Shown: positions 29,545 through 38,191 of the stretch, one piece after another
How the letters are laid out: the number at the start of each line of letters is the position of its first letter
How positions within the stretch are numbered: position 1 is the first letter of the stretch
Origin: Vibrio coralliilyticus ATCC BAA-450
Lineage (GTDB): Bacteria; Pseudomonadota; Gammaproteobacteria; Enterobacterales; Vibrionaceae
NCBI RefSeq assembly: GCF_000176135.1
Contig: NZ_ACZN01000016.1
Span: 682,001-746,000 of the forward strand
Direction of reading: 5' to 3'
DNA length: 64,000 bases
Notes under the pieces: generated by a model
The model's database searches: none
Told to the model about the DNA's origin: nothing
Seen by the model: the letters and a program-made list of their open reading frames with translations, nothing else
Made by a program: the position numbers and the translations under genes

Positions 29545-29976
29545 ATGCAATTAAAACTTATCGTGCTTGCGTGTGCGTTACTTGGCAGCGCCTGTTCCTT
29601 TGCTACAGAAAGTATCACCTGTGAATCGAACGCCCCGGGAACCGTGCTGATCGAAGAAGAAGAGTTGTTTGTGGTCGTGAATGACCAACTTATTCGCAAC
29701 TCTGATTACTGGCAAAACTTCCTTGCTGGCAATATCCAACTCTGCACTAGCCATGTCACGGATATGAGCCATTTATTTGCTAAAGACGAGTTCTTTAACC
29801 AAGACATCAGCCGATGGGATACTCGCCGCGTCATCAATATGGACGGCATGTTTTTAGGTGCTAAGCGCTTTGACCAAGATTTAACCGTTTGGGATGTTAG
29901 TAAAGTCAAACGACATACGGACTTTTCTAAAGACAGCGGTCTGTCTGAAAACGACCTTCCACAGTTTCCTCAATAA
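29545..29976 (+). CDS. Short DUF285 (BspA-like) secreted protein
   Basis: Exported protein of 143 residues. The signal peptide (MQLKLIVLACALLGSACSFA) is followed by a short head domain (PGTVLIEEEELFVVVNDQLIRN) and then only about two units of the DUF285 repeat (HVTDMSHLFAKDEFFNQDISRWDT; VINMDGMFLGAKRFDQDLTVWDV), ending SENDLPQFPQ. The head and tail match those of the 446-residue protein 26 bp downstream, so the two are paralogues that differ mainly in repeat number. A cysteine sits at the end of the signal region but the context is a poor lipobox. Function unknown. Confidence 0.82.
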   Translation: MQLKLIVLACALLGSACSFATESITCESNAPGTVLIEEEELFVVVNDQLIRNSDYWQNFLAGNIQLCTSHVTDMSHLFAKDEFFNQDISRWDTRRVINMDGMFLGAKRFDQDLTVWDVSKVKRHTDFSKDSGLSENDLPQFPQ

Positions 29977-30002
29977 CGTCTATTCAATTCTAGGAAAATA
30001 CA

Positions 30003-31343
30003 ATGAAACGTACACTTACGTCACTTTTCGTCGGCGCGTTAGCGCTCGCTGGCAATTCCGCTTTTGCCGCTGATATCTCAGTAAAATGCCCAGACCAAGC
30101 TGTCAACTCTGTGATACTTGAGAACGGGCAGGTTTACGTTGTGGTCGACAACACACTTATCAGAGACAAGACCATGTTGGATTATCTTGAACGTGGCCAG
30201 ATCCGCTTTTGTACCACGCAAGTTACAGATATGAATACGGTTTTTTATAATCGAAAATCCTTTAACGCCGATATCAGTGATTGGGATACTTCAAACGTAG
30301 TAAACATGAGAGGCACGTTCCTATGGGCCGAAAAATTTAACCAGGATATTGGCCATTGGGATGTGTCAAATGTAACTAACATGTCAGCCATGTTTAGTTA
30401 TGCTAAAAATTTCAACCAAAATATTGGCGATTGGAATACTTCGAGCGTTACAGACATGGAGGACCTGTTTCGATTTGCCTTAGTATTTAATCAAGATATC
30501 AGCTATTGGGATGTGTCCAATGTAACAGACATGTCAGCCATGTTTTATAAGGCGGAAGAATTCAATCAAAATGTTGGCTATTGGGATGTATCAAATGTAA
30601 CAGACATGTCAGAGGTGTTTGCTTTCGCAAAGTCTTTCGACCAAAATGTTGGCTATTGGGATGTGTCAAATGTAACAAGTATGTCGGGCATGTTTAGTTG
30701 TGCCTATGAATTTAACCAAGATATTGGCCGTTGGGATATGTCTAAAGTACGTAACATGGCATCCATGTTTCATACAGCAAAAGCTTTTGATCATGATATT
30801 TCTCAGTGGGATACCTCCCAAGTAACGAATATGTCCTGGATGTTTTCACAGGCATTCACGTTTAACCAAAGTATAGCTGATTGGAACACATCAAATGTAA
30901 CAAATATGTCCTATATGTTTCGCGAAGCAAACGACTTTAATCAGGATATTGGCAATTGGGATACGTCCAAAGTGACCAATATGTCCCATATGTTTCGCGG
31001 TGCATCCAACTTTAATCAGGATATTGGCAATTGGGATACGTCCAAAGTGACCGATATGCAATGGATGTTTAACAAAGCATACGACTTTAATCAGGATATT
31101 GGCAATTGGGATACGTCCAAAGTAACCGGTATGAAATGGATGTTTCGCGAAGCATATGACTTTAACCAGGACATTAGTCACTGGGATACATCAAGCGTGA
31201 AAAACATGGAACTCATGTTTGGTTCGGCAAAGGCATTTTCACAAGACCTGACTAATTGGAATGTGAGCAGTGTGACGGAGCACGCTGTGTTTGCTGAGGG
31301 CAGTGCCTTAACAGAAGATCAACTGCCTTACTTCGTTGATTGA
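30003..31343 (+). CDS. DUF285 (BspA-like) repeat secreted protein
   Basis: Secreted protein of 446 residues: signal peptide ([18 protein letters not shown]), a head domain that matches its upstream neighbour, then 13 tandem 25-residue repeats at residues 87-411 plus a partial last unit. The repeat consensus is [20 protein letters not shown] followed by about five variable residues. DUF285 repeats occur in surface proteins of Mycoplasma, Listeria and some marine bacteria, usually linked to adhesion or the cell surface. Several units near the end are almost identical in DNA, which suggests recent duplication. Confidence 0.88.
   Translation: MKRTLTSLFVGALALAGNSAFAADISVKCPDQAVNSVILENGQVYVVVDNTLIRDKTMLDYLERGQIRFCTTQVTDMNTVFYNRKSFNADISDWDTSNVVNMRGTFLWAEKFNQDIGHWDVSNVTNMSAMFSYAKNFNQNIGDWNTSSVTDMEDLFRFALVFNQDISYWDVSNVTDMSAMFYKAEEFNQNVGYWDVSNVTDMSEVFAFAKSFDQNVGYWDVSNVTSMSGMFSCAYEFNQDIGRWDMSKVRNMASMFHTAKAFDHDISQWDTSQVTNMSWMFSQAFTFNQSIADWNTSNVTNMSYMFREANDFNQDIGNWDTSKVTNMSHMFRGASNFNQDIGNWDTSKVTDMQWMFNKAYDFNQDIGNWDTSKVTGMKWMFREAYDFNQDISHWDTSSVKNMELMFGSAKAFSQDLTNWNVSSVTEHAVFAEGSALTEDQLPYFVD
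30261..31235 (+). repeat. Thirteen 75-bp coding repeats
   Basis: Exact 75-base period. Units starting at 30936, 31011 and 31086 share 36 or more identical bases beginning TTTAATCAGGATATTGGC; earlier units have diverged. Confidence 0.95.
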
Positions 31344-31365
31344 TCTCTGATCTCTAGTGTTGCTC

Positions 31366-31400
31366 AAAAACCAGTGTTGGTGATTCAACACTGGTTTTTT
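31366..31400 (+). terminator. Terminator after the DUF285 repeat gene
   Basis: Stem AAAAACCAGTGTTG / CAACACTGGTTTTT with a six-base loop, followed by T. Confidence 0.93.
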
Positions 31401-31597
31401 GTTTTAGGGCAAGATCAAACTGGCAATGTTAGAAAGACAAAGGCAGCTTCCAGTGAAATTGATAAAACCATAATTTTCACTTCTTTTGTATCCGGTTCCA
31501 AAATTCGCAGGTAATCAAAGTTTTCCTACTACTCATGGATTTGTTCATGGACTTATGATGGTGGCCGATCAGTTGGTGACGATAATAAGGAAATAAC

Positions 31598-32320
31598 ATG
31601 AAAAAAACATTTATTGCCGCAAGTTTGATGATTGCGATGGCGGGTACGGTTCAGGCCGCTGAATGGGGATACAAAGGTGATAAGGGACCTGAACATTGGG
31701 GAGACGTTGCAAAAGAGTGTGCGACTGGCAAAAACCAAAGCCCGATTGATATCAAGGATGTGGTTGATGCGGAGCTGATGCCACTGAACATTGAGTATCA
31801 GGGCATGGTTACTGGGCTCACTAATAATGGACACACACTTCAAGCGGTTGTTGAGGGGAATAACGCCGTGACAGTAGATGGAGTTGAGTTTAATCTGGCG
31901 CAGTTCCACTTCCATACTCCTTCAGAAAACCACATTCGTGGTCAAAACTTTCCATTGGAAGCGCACTTTGTAAATGCGGATAAAGATGGCAACCTAGCGG
32001 TCGTCGCTGTGATGTATAACGCTGCACCAGGGGAAAATAACCAGATCACACAGTTGACAGCAACCATGCCTGAGCCAGGTGAAACGGTAAGGTTACAAAC
32101 GCCTTTTGCTGTAAAAGATATGCTGCCTGCAACAGGGGAGTACTACCGCTTCAATGGTTCTCTGACGACGCCACCTTGCTCTGAAGGCGTACGCTGGTTT
32201 GTTCTTAAATCCGCTCAAACATTGACGACGGAACAGGCAAAACAAATGCAGATGGTGATGGGTAACAACAACCGACCAATTCAGAAACAGAACGCTCGTG
32301 TCGTTCTAACCAACGATTAA
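31598..32320 (+). CDS. cah: Alpha-class carbonic anhydrase, periplasmic
   Basis: Zinc enzyme of 240 residues that interconverts CO2 and bicarbonate. The signal peptide (KKTFIAASLMIAMAGTVQA) directs it to the periplasm. Zinc ligands are the three His in AQFHFHTPSENHIRG...LEAHFVN, and the family signature NQSPIDIKD is present. The PPCSEGVRWFVL segment forms the substrate pocket. A strong ribosome site (AAGGAA) precedes the ATG. Alone between terminators. Confidence 0.96.
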   Translation: MKKTFIAASLMIAMAGTVQAAEWGYKGDKGPEHWGDVAKECATGKNQSPIDIKDVVDAELMPLNIEYQGMVTGLTNNGHTLQAVVEGNNAVTVDGVEFNLAQFHFHTPSENHIRGQNFPLEAHFVNADKDGNLAVVAVMYNAAPGENNQITQLTATMPEPGETVRLQTPFAVKDMLPATGEYYRFNGSLTTPPCSEGVRWFVLKSAQTLTTEQAKQMQMVMGNNNRPIQKQNARVVLTND

Positions 32321-32326
32321 ATAATG

Positions 32327-32350
32327 AGGCCGGGATATCCCGGCCTTTTC
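32327..32350. terminator. Bidirectional terminator between convergent genes
   Basis: Perfect 20-bp palindrome AGGCCGGGATATCCCGGCCT followed by TTT on the plus strand; serves the carbonic anhydrase gene and perhaps the convergent gene as well. Confidence 0.85.
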
Positions 32351-33269
32351 AGATGTTGTGGAACAACACTTCCAATCTCAACGTGGCTTTTGCTTCTCCT
32401 TCACGCTGAGTATCTTCTTCTCGATTCCAGTTGTACTCTGGTATCACTTCATAGAATAACCACGGCCGCCAGAAGCTCTGGCGATAAGTGATAGAAACAT
32501 GGGTATTTGGGATGTAATGAAAGGGGCGATTGGTTCCGGTCGTGCTAATTTGATAACTCAGTGCCTGATGGTCTGAAATGTGCTGGTATAAGGTAAACCC
32601 AGTGCCTAATTCCCAACCTTTGATATCGTCTTCATAGCTTGCGAATGAACTCCAACGAAACAAAAAATCTGGACTAATGGAATAGTCTAAATCGACTTCT
32701 GTAGATTCACCTGTGACACGCTTTCTCTGATAAATCTTTTGTGTCGCTCTGAGGACTATGTCGTCGCTAATTGGGTAGGTGTAGCTAAAGCGACCTTCAA
32801 TCCCCGGCTTAGCAGTAAGCTTTATATTGAAGCTGGTTCTGGCATTGCTTAGCCAGTCATATCTCATCGCAAGCGTGCTTTCCGCATCACTGGAGTTTTG
32901 TGGAAAGAGATCGCGCAGATCATCTTCATCATCGGACTCAAAAACTACCTTGAGGCGCTTTGTGACTTTAGGCAGGTGAAAGCGCGCCTTGAAACGTGTT
33001 TTGAACTCATAACCCTTCGCTTCAACATAGGCAAAGTCATTAGTCCAGCGAACGATACTACCCGCGTTAGCGTCTTCATCGGTACGGTCATCGACAAAGA
33101 AATTATCAAACCAAACAGCGGGCTCACAAAGACGGGCATTTACATAGCTGAATGCTGAGTCGAGTATGCCTGCGCTGTCTGGTTGACTGTGGCAGGACGA
33201 GTAATCAATTTCATCTTCGGCATATGCACTCAATGAAATGGTGCAAGCAAGTAGAAGGCAATAGCGCAA
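32349..33269 (-). CDS. Probable outer-membrane beta-barrel protein
   Basis: Protein of 306 residues with a signal peptide (RYCLLLACTISLSAYA). The mature part alternates polar and aromatic residues in beta-strand fashion (FKTRFKARFHLPKVTKRLKVVFES; LSYQISTTG; SITYRQSFWRPWLFYEVIPEYNW) and ends with a barrel-like final strand LRLEVLFHNI. I do not recognise a named family. Two cysteines near residues 26 and 49 may form a disulfide. Convergent with the carbonic anhydrase gene. Confidence 0.7.
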   Translation of the reverse strand: MRYCLLLACTISLSAYAEDEIDYSSCHSQPDSAGILDSAFSYVNARLCEPAVWFDNFFVDDRTDEDANAGSIVRWTNDFAYVEAKGYEFKTRFKARFHLPKVTKRLKVVFESDDEDDLRDLFPQNSSDAESTLAMRYDWLSNARTSFNIKLTAKPGIEGRFSYTYPISDDIVLRATQKIYQRKRVTGESTEVDLDYSISPDFLFRWSSFASYEDDIKGWELGTGFTLYQHISDHQALSYQISTTGTNRPFHYIPNTHVSITYRQSFWRPWLFYEVIPEYNWNREEDTQREGEAKATLRLEVLFHNI

Positions 33270-33350
33270 TTAGGCTTAATTTATAGGTTAGTTAGTGTAA
33301 CTTTGAGTATGTCTTGAATCGATAAATCTTGCCAATGTATCAGGCTCAAA

Positions 33351-33381
33351 AAATGAAAAATGCCAGACAACTCTGGCATTT
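33351..33381 (-). terminator. Terminator for the 148-residue hypothetical gene
   Basis: Stem AAATGCCAGA / TCTGGCATTT with a CAAC loop; on the minus strand it is followed by a T-rich run. Confidence 0.85.
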
Positions 33382-33403
33382 AACTTAATCAATGATGAGC
33401 GCA

Positions 33404-33850
33404 TTAGCTACTTTGGCTAATTTTCGCGTACTGGCGGAGTAAATCCGTTAAGGTTGTGACCCATTCTAGCGCATTAGTTGGTGCCTGTTTAAGGAGTACT
33501 TCTACATGTTGGCAATGGACCTCAAGTGGTATTGCCTGTTCGAGGTGAAAGGAAACCGAATAGAAATGCCAAAGGAGCAAGCGTTGCATGCGCAGCGTGT
33601 TTTGCTGTTGATTGTCTGATTCGCTGAAAAGGGCAGGCAGTTCACTCAGTGCGATAGCGCTCATCCTCAACATGGCATCAAACTGGGCTTCTTGCAGTTT
33701 GTCTTCGGATTCAGTCTCGTCTGCATCGAACGTAAACAGTTCAGTCATTGATTCTTCTGCGATCAGTCGATGGATCATTCGTAGACTCAGTTCTTCCAGC
33801 TCTTCTCTAGGGATACTTTGTAGGGAGGAGAGGGTGTAATCGCGTTGCAT
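33404..33850 (-). CDS. Hypothetical helical protein
   Basis: Cytoplasmic-looking protein of 148 residues, mostly acidic amphipathic helices (REELEELSLRMIHRLIAEES; FDADETESEDKLQEAQ). No signal peptide, membrane helix or catalytic motif is seen. It has its own terminator. I do not recognise a family. Confidence 0.65.
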   Translation of the reverse strand: MQRDYTLSSLQSIPREELEELSLRMIHRLIAEESMTELFTFDADETESEDKLQEAQFDAMLRMSAIALSELPALFSESDNQQQNTLRMQRLLLWHFYSVSFHLEQAIPLEVHCQHVEVLLKQAPTNALEWVTTLTDLLRQYAKISQSS

Positions 33851-33969
33851 AGTGATCTCTGGCGTCTGTTTAAGGGCGGGTTATTTTATACCGCTAATGG
33901 CATAAATCTAGCTCAAAATAACGCAGATCTTGTTGTGTGCTTATGCGATGCGTCTTTTCAACAGGAGGA

Positions 33970-34074
33970 TAAACAAAACAGCCCCACCAAATGGTGGGGC
34001 AATATGTAGTTGTGTTTGCGTTGTTAGCTGCTGACGTTGTTAGAGAATCTGTCTTTGTCACTAGTACGTTAGTT
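33970..34074 (-). ncRNA. Candidate Hfq-type small RNA, Qrr-sponge-like
   Basis: On the minus strand about 105 bases of C/A-rich, mostly unstructured sequence end in a strong terminator: GCCCCACCA/TGGTGGGGC with an AA/TT loop at 33981-34000, then TGTTTTGTTT. A possible -10 (TATAAA) lies at 34081-34086. The RNA contains CTAACAACGTCAG (34043-34031), an exact complement of the Qrr sRNA core CTGACGTTGTTAG, with a further GAAU match after one mismatch, and a second CTAACAACG copy at 34027-34019. V. cholerae has a Qrr sponge RNA called QrrX; whether this is its orthologue is inference. No convincing protein is encoded here. Confidence 0.55.
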
Positions 34075-34263
34075 GACACTTTTATAAACCTAGATGCCAA
34101 ATGGTAAGTTGCCAAACTTTTTGAGTAATTGAATTCGATTACATGTTTGAAAATGTGATCTTGGTTCATGGTTTTATAGCAATGAAGTGCATATATTGGG
34201 TTTCTGTACTCAATTTTCGTCTTCTCAATTTAGCCAGTTTCAGAAGAACCTGTTCATAGAGTG

Positions 34264-34305
34264 AACGTTTGAACGTTTGCGTTAAAATATGTGATGAATA
34301 TCTCA
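34264..34305 (+). promoter_or_regulatory. Candidate CytR/CRP-type operator region for nupC
   Basis: A perfect tandem repeat AACGTTTG-AACGTTTG at 34264-34279 is followed by a CRP-like TGTGA-N6-TCTCA at 34290-34305. In Escherichia coli nupC is controlled by CytR and CRP, so the pairing is plausible; I assign it only on that basis. Confidence 0.4.
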
Positions 34306-34432
34306 CTCTGTACGCTATACTCTCCGCCCGGTTAAGAGCACTCGCTCTGCCAATACAAGCCGTCACATGGAATGGTGAATGACCCCACGGACCGGACCAG
34401 CTATTTTCCAATGCTTGTAGAGGTTATCTTTA

Positions 34433-35641
34433 ATGAATGTCCTATTCGGATTAATCGGTGTTGTGGCACTGTTATTGTGTGCTGTGTTGCTGTCAGAAAG
34501 TCGCAAAGCGATCAACTGGAAAACAGTATCTCGCGCGTTGTTACTTCAGGTTGGTTTTGCAGCCTTAGTGTTGTATTTCCCTTGGGGACAAACCGCACTA
34601 ACCAGTTTAAGTAATGGTGTTTCCAGCCTGTTAGGCTTTGCTGATGAAGGCATTGGATTCTTGTTTGGTGATCTAGCCAATACAGGGTTTATCTTTGCGG
34701 TTCGTGTACTTCCTATCATCATTTTCTTTAGTGCGCTTATTTCTGCACTTTATTACCTTGGCATTATGCAAAAGGTTATCGAGTTTATCGGTGGTGGTAT
34801 TCAAAAGTTCCTAGGAACCAGTAAAGCTGAGTCTCTGGTTGCCACAGGTAATATCTTCCTATCTCAAGGTGAGTCTCCACTTCTTGTTCGACCTTTCCTT
34901 TCGCGCATGACTCGCTCTGAACTGTTCGCTGTGATGGCTGGTGGTATGGCTTCTGTAGCCGGTAGTGTACTGGGTGGTTATGCTGGGTTGGGTGTTGAGC
35001 TGAAGTACTTGATTGCCGCAAGTTTTATGGCCGCACCAGGCAGCTTGATGATGGCTAAGATCATTGTGCCTGAGCGTGAAACGCCAATCGATCAGTCTGA
35101 TATTGAAATGGACAAAGCGCAAGACAGCAACGTAATTGACGCCCTGGCAAGCGGTGCGATGAACGGTATGAAGGTCGCTGTCGCCGTCGGTACAATGCTG
35201 ATCGCGTTCGTGAGTGTTATCGCCATGGTCAACACGGGTCTGGAGAGTTTGGGTGAAGTAGCAGGTTTTAGCGGAATTACTCTGCAAACCTTGTTTGGCT
35301 ACCTATTTTCTCCTCTGGCATGGGTGATTGGTGTACCGGCAAATGAAATGCTGATGGCGGGTTCTTACATTGGCCAGAAAATTGTGATGAATGAGTTTGT
35401 TGCTTTCATCGACTTTGTTGAGCACAAAGCGCTGCTATCTGAACACACTCAAGTGATCGTCACATTTGCACTGTGTGGCTTTGCTAACATCGGTTCAATC
35501 GCCATTCAGCTTGGCTCTATCGGTGTGATTGCGCCAGAACGTCGCTCTGAAGTCGCCAATCTCGGTATCAAAGCGGTGCTTGCAGGTACGCTGGCGAACC
35601 TTATGAGTGCTTGTTTAGCGGGTATTTTCATCCTGCTTTAA
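34433..35641 (+). CDS. nupC: Nucleoside permease NupC
   Basis: Concentrative nucleoside transporter of 402 residues in the inner membrane. Starts with the helix LFGLIGVVALLLCAVLLSESRKAINW typical of the family; GQSE-like transport motifs are visible as FLSQGESPLLVRPFL and the later VPANEMLMAGSYIGQKIVMNEFVAF. It imports nucleosides with H+ or Na+. The gene stands alone with a strong terminator; the leader holds repeats resembling CytR and CRP sites. Confidence 0.95.
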   Translation: MNVLFGLIGVVALLLCAVLLSESRKAINWKTVSRALLLQVGFAALVLYFPWGQTALTSLSNGVSSLLGFADEGIGFLFGDLANTGFIFAVRVLPIIIFFSALISALYYLGIMQKVIEFIGGGIQKFLGTSKAESLVATGNIFLSQGESPLLVRPFLSRMTRSELFAVMAGGMASVAGSVLGGYAGLGVELKYLIAASFMAAPGSLMMAKIIVPERETPIDQSDIEMDKAQDSNVIDALASGAMNGMKVAVAVGTMLIAFVSVIAMVNTGLESLGEVAGFSGITLQTLFGYLFSPLAWVIGVPANEMLMAGSYIGQKIVMNEFVAFIDFVEHKALLSEHTQVIVTFALCGFANIGSIAIQLGSIGVIAPERRSEVANLGIKAVLAGTLANLMSACLAGIFILL

Positions 35642-35662
35642 TGCTTGTTTAAGTTCCAGACT

Positions 35663-35696
35663 AAAAGCCCGAATAGGAAACTATTCGGGCTTTTTT
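35663..35696 (+). terminator. Terminator of nupC
   Basis: Stem AAAAGCCCGAATAG / CTATTCGGGCTTTT with a GAAA loop, then TT. Confidence 0.94.
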
Positions 35697-35730
35697 GTCG
35701 TAGTAAACAAAAAACGCTTAAGGATGCATT

Positions 35731-36186
35731 ATGAACAAAGCAACATCGTCAACTTCAATTATGTTTAGATTGGGTTACTTAGGGCTATTGCCGTTCGCGT
35801 TGAGCCTAATTTGTATCGTCACTGGTGCGAGTCTTTTCGGGCTCACAGGCGAAGAAATGTTTATCTCATACAGTGTGGTGATCTTGAGTTTCTTATCAGG
35901 GGTGCTCTGGGGTAATGGCATTGACCATTCTGTAGACAAAATCAGTCGCAACGCGCTTTTACTCAGTAACTTGTTTGCTGTTATGACATGGGGCGTCTTA
36001 TTGCTTTCACGTCAGAATATCGCCTTGGCACTTATATTGTTGGCAATTGGCTATTTTCTGGTTTGGTTTTCAGAAAGAGCGGTCAGAATAGCGGAGAAAG
36101 AGCGCAAACCAGCAGGCTACAAGATTCTTAGAGCAAGGCTGACTACTAGTGTTGTTATTATGCACTGCATTGCTCTCATTGCTTAA
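35731..36186 (+). CDS. DUF3429 membrane protein
   Basis: Integral membrane protein of 151 residues with about five helices (LGLLPFALSLICIVTGASLFGL; VVILSFLSGVLWG; ALALILLAIGYFLVWFSE). The SFLSGVLWG segment and overall length fit DUF3429. The ATG follows AAGGATGCATT. Function unknown. Confidence 0.85.
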   Translation: MNKATSSTSIMFRLGYLGLLPFALSLICIVTGASLFGLTGEEMFISYSVVILSFLSGVLWGNGIDHSVDKISRNALLLSNLFAVMTWGVLLLSRQNIALALILLAIGYFLVWFSERAVRIAEKERKPAGYKILRARLTTSVVIMHCIALIA

Positions 36187-36273
36187 AAACTGATTTACAG
36201 CAAAACCTCTTTGTTTGGAAGGCGTAGGATAAGCGCCAGTATTTTAAAAATCATAATACAAAGAGATACCGCT

Positions 36274-37503
36274 ATGAATGAACTGGTTCAACGTTTTCTG
36301 CGCTACGTGACCTTTAACACGCAGTCCAACCCTTCCAACCCCGCATGCCCAAGTAGTGAAGGGCAGATCACTTTTGCCCAATTCCTGAAACAAGAATTGC
36401 TGGAACTGGGTTTGAGTGAGGTGTCACTTGATGATAACGGCTATTTGATGGCGAAACTGCCAAGCAATGTTGACTACGATGTCCCGGCTATTGGCTTTGT
36501 GGCTCATATGGACACTGCACCTGATGCGTCAGGAAAAAACGTCAAACCTCAGATTGTTGAGGATTATCAGGGTGGCGATATTGCATTAGGTAAGGGGGAC
36601 GAAGTACTGTCCCCAGTTCAGTACCCTGATCTACGTAGGCTTCTTGGCCACAACCTGATCACGACGGATGGAACGACACTTCTCGGTGCGGATAACAAAG
36701 CCGGTATCGCGGAAATCATTTCCGCCATTGCTGAGTTGAAAACAAATCCAGACATTCCACATGGCGATATTTGTATCGGATTTACTCCGGATGAAGAAAT
36801 TGGTCGCGGTGCAGATCTGTTTGATGTGGAGAAATTTGGTGCGAAATGGGCCTACACCATTGATGGCGGCCCTGTTGGCGAACTGGAATATGAGAACTTT
36901 AATGCAACCAGTGCTGATGTGATCTGCCATGGTGTGAATGTTCATCCTGGAACGGCTAAAAACAAAATGGTGAATGCGATGAATATCGCTGCCCAGTTCC
37001 AAATGATGATGCCTGCTGATGAAACACCGGAGGCGACGGAAGGCTATCAGGGTTTCTATCATTTGAAGTCTGCAGAAATGGCTGTAGCACGTTGTGAGCT
37101 AGGTTATATCATTCGAGATTTTGAGCGTGATGGGCTAGAGCAACGCAAGGCCTTCATGCAGAGCAAAGTGGACGAGCTTAATGATGCATTGACCAAAGGG
37201 CGTGTGGAACTGAAACTGTCAGACAGCTATTTCAATATGAAAGAAATGGTTGAGCCTCATCCACATATTATTGAGCTGGCAAAACAGGCGATGATTGCCT
37301 GCGATGTTGAGCCTAAAATTAAGCCAATCCGCGGTGGTACGGATGGAGCAAGATTGTCATTTATGGGCTTGCCTTGTCCGAATATCTTCACAGGCGGCTA
37401 TAATTTTCATGGTATTCATGAGTTTATTAGCATTGAAGGTATGGAGCAGGCTGTGAAGGTTATTGTGACCTTGTCTGAGAAAACGGCACTTCACTACAGA
37501 TAA
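36274..37503 (+). CDS. pepT: Peptidase T (tripeptide aminopeptidase)
   Basis: M20B metallopeptidase of 409 residues, one longer than the E. coli enzyme. Two-zinc motifs: first His-x-Asp in VAHMDTAPD, bridging Asp in [12 protein letters not shown], catalytic Glu pair in [11 protein letters not shown], further ligand in [12 protein letters not shown] and terminal His in [10 protein letters not shown]. It releases N-terminal residues from tripeptides in the cytoplasm. The ATG at 36274 is chosen from the family start ([18 protein letters not shown]). Confidence 0.96.
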   Translation: MNELVQRFLRYVTFNTQSNPSNPACPSSEGQITFAQFLKQELLELGLSEVSLDDNGYLMAKLPSNVDYDVPAIGFVAHMDTAPDASGKNVKPQIVEDYQGGDIALGKGDEVLSPVQYPDLRRLLGHNLITTDGTTLLGADNKAGIAEIISAIAELKTNPDIPHGDICIGFTPDEEIGRGADLFDVEKFGAKWAYTIDGGPVGELEYENFNATSADVICHGVNVHPGTAKNKMVNAMNIAAQFQMMMPADETPEATEGYQGFYHLKSAEMAVARCELGYIIRDFERDGLEQRKAFMQSKVDELNDALTKGRVELKLSDSYFNMKEMVEPHPHIIELAKQAMIACDVEPKIKPIRGGTDGARLSFMGLPCPNIFTGGYNFHGIHEFISIEGMEQAVKVIVTLSEKTALHYR

Positions 37504-37581
37504 AATTTCGATATGTCCCTGTTATCTCATTGATTATCGTGTACATTTACTATGTATGCTTGATAAACAGAGGTTTCGGGG

Positions 37582-38049
37582 ATGAAAAGGATTTTTTTAC
37601 TGTTTACACACCTTATTTGTGGTGCAATCGGCTTTGCTGTCGGGATATATGCATTGCCTATTCTTATCCAACCAGATTCTCCCTCAATGAGCTCTGTTGA
37701 GAGTGTGACCAATAACGCGGTTTACACTGCAACGTTCCAGCGTGACCGAAAAGACAGTGACTTCCTCCATTGGGGGGAGGGCTCTGTCTCTATTAGCAAT
37801 GACCAGATTGCTTTTGTTGGTGAATTGGCACCAGGGCCTGATTATAAACTTTACCTATCGCCTCAGTTTATTGAAACTGAAGTCGATTTTAACCAGCAAA
37901 AACATACCATGGTAAAAGTAGGTGAGGTGAAAACGTTTGACCGCTTCGCCCTCAATTTGCCAACAGACGTTGATTTGGGTGAATACAATACCGTGATTGT
38001 CTGGTGTGAAACGTTTGGTGAGTTTATTACATCTGCTCGATTCAAGTAG
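37582..38049 (+). CDS. DM13 domain protein, membrane-anchored
   Basis: Protein of 155 residues. An N-terminal helix (LLFTHLICGAIGFAVGIYALPI) anchors or exports it; a DM13 domain covers about residues 50-155 (HWGEGSVSISNDQIAFVGELAPGPDYKLYLSP; ends VIVWCETFGEFITSARF). The conserved cysteine of the family is present in VWCE. DM13 domains are proposed to have a redox or cofactor-linked role outside the cytoplasm. A terminator follows. Confidence 0.87.
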   Translation: MKRIFLLFTHLICGAIGFAVGIYALPILIQPDSPSMSSVESVTNNAVYTATFQRDRKDSDFLHWGEGSVSISNDQIAFVGELAPGPDYKLYLSPQFIETEVDFNQQKHTMVKVGEVKTFDRFALNLPTDVDLGEYNTVIVWCETFGEFITSARFK

Positions 38050-38146
38050 TATATGAACGCTATCTAGTTTGCATTAATAGAAATGTAAACTAGATCCTTC
38101 TCAATAAGTATGGGAAGTTATTCTCGTTCAAAGCGAATTTCTTCAG

Positions 38147-38169
38147 AGGGGCGTTGGCCCCTTTTATTT
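38147..38169 (+). terminator. Terminator after the DM13 gene
   Basis: Stem AGGGGC / GCCCCT with a GTTG loop, followed by TTTATTT. Confidence 0.75.
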
Positions 38170-38191
38170 ATCATAACAACAGGAGCCGAGA

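Noticed and set aside
30891..31181. Minus-strand frame antisense to the DUF285 repeats
   Set aside because: It is a mirror of the coding repeats with no start signal.
30261..31235. Regular 75-bp repeats that could suggest a CRISPR-like array
   Set aside because: The repeats are coding, contiguous, without spacers, and translate to DUF285 units; no cas genes are near.
34019..34043. A Qrr sRNA gene on the plus strand
   Set aside because: The plus strand matches the Qrr core, but there is no Qrr first stem-loop and no terminator downstream on that strand; the terminator is on the minus strand.
33894..34169. Minus-strand open frame of 91 codons over the candidate sRNA
   Set aside because: It would run through the terminator hairpin at 33,981-34,000 and has no ribosome site; a small RNA explains the structure better.
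34166..34411. Minus-strand open frame of 81 codons in the nupC leader
   Set aside because: No ribosome site, no recognisable domain, and it covers the nupC control region.
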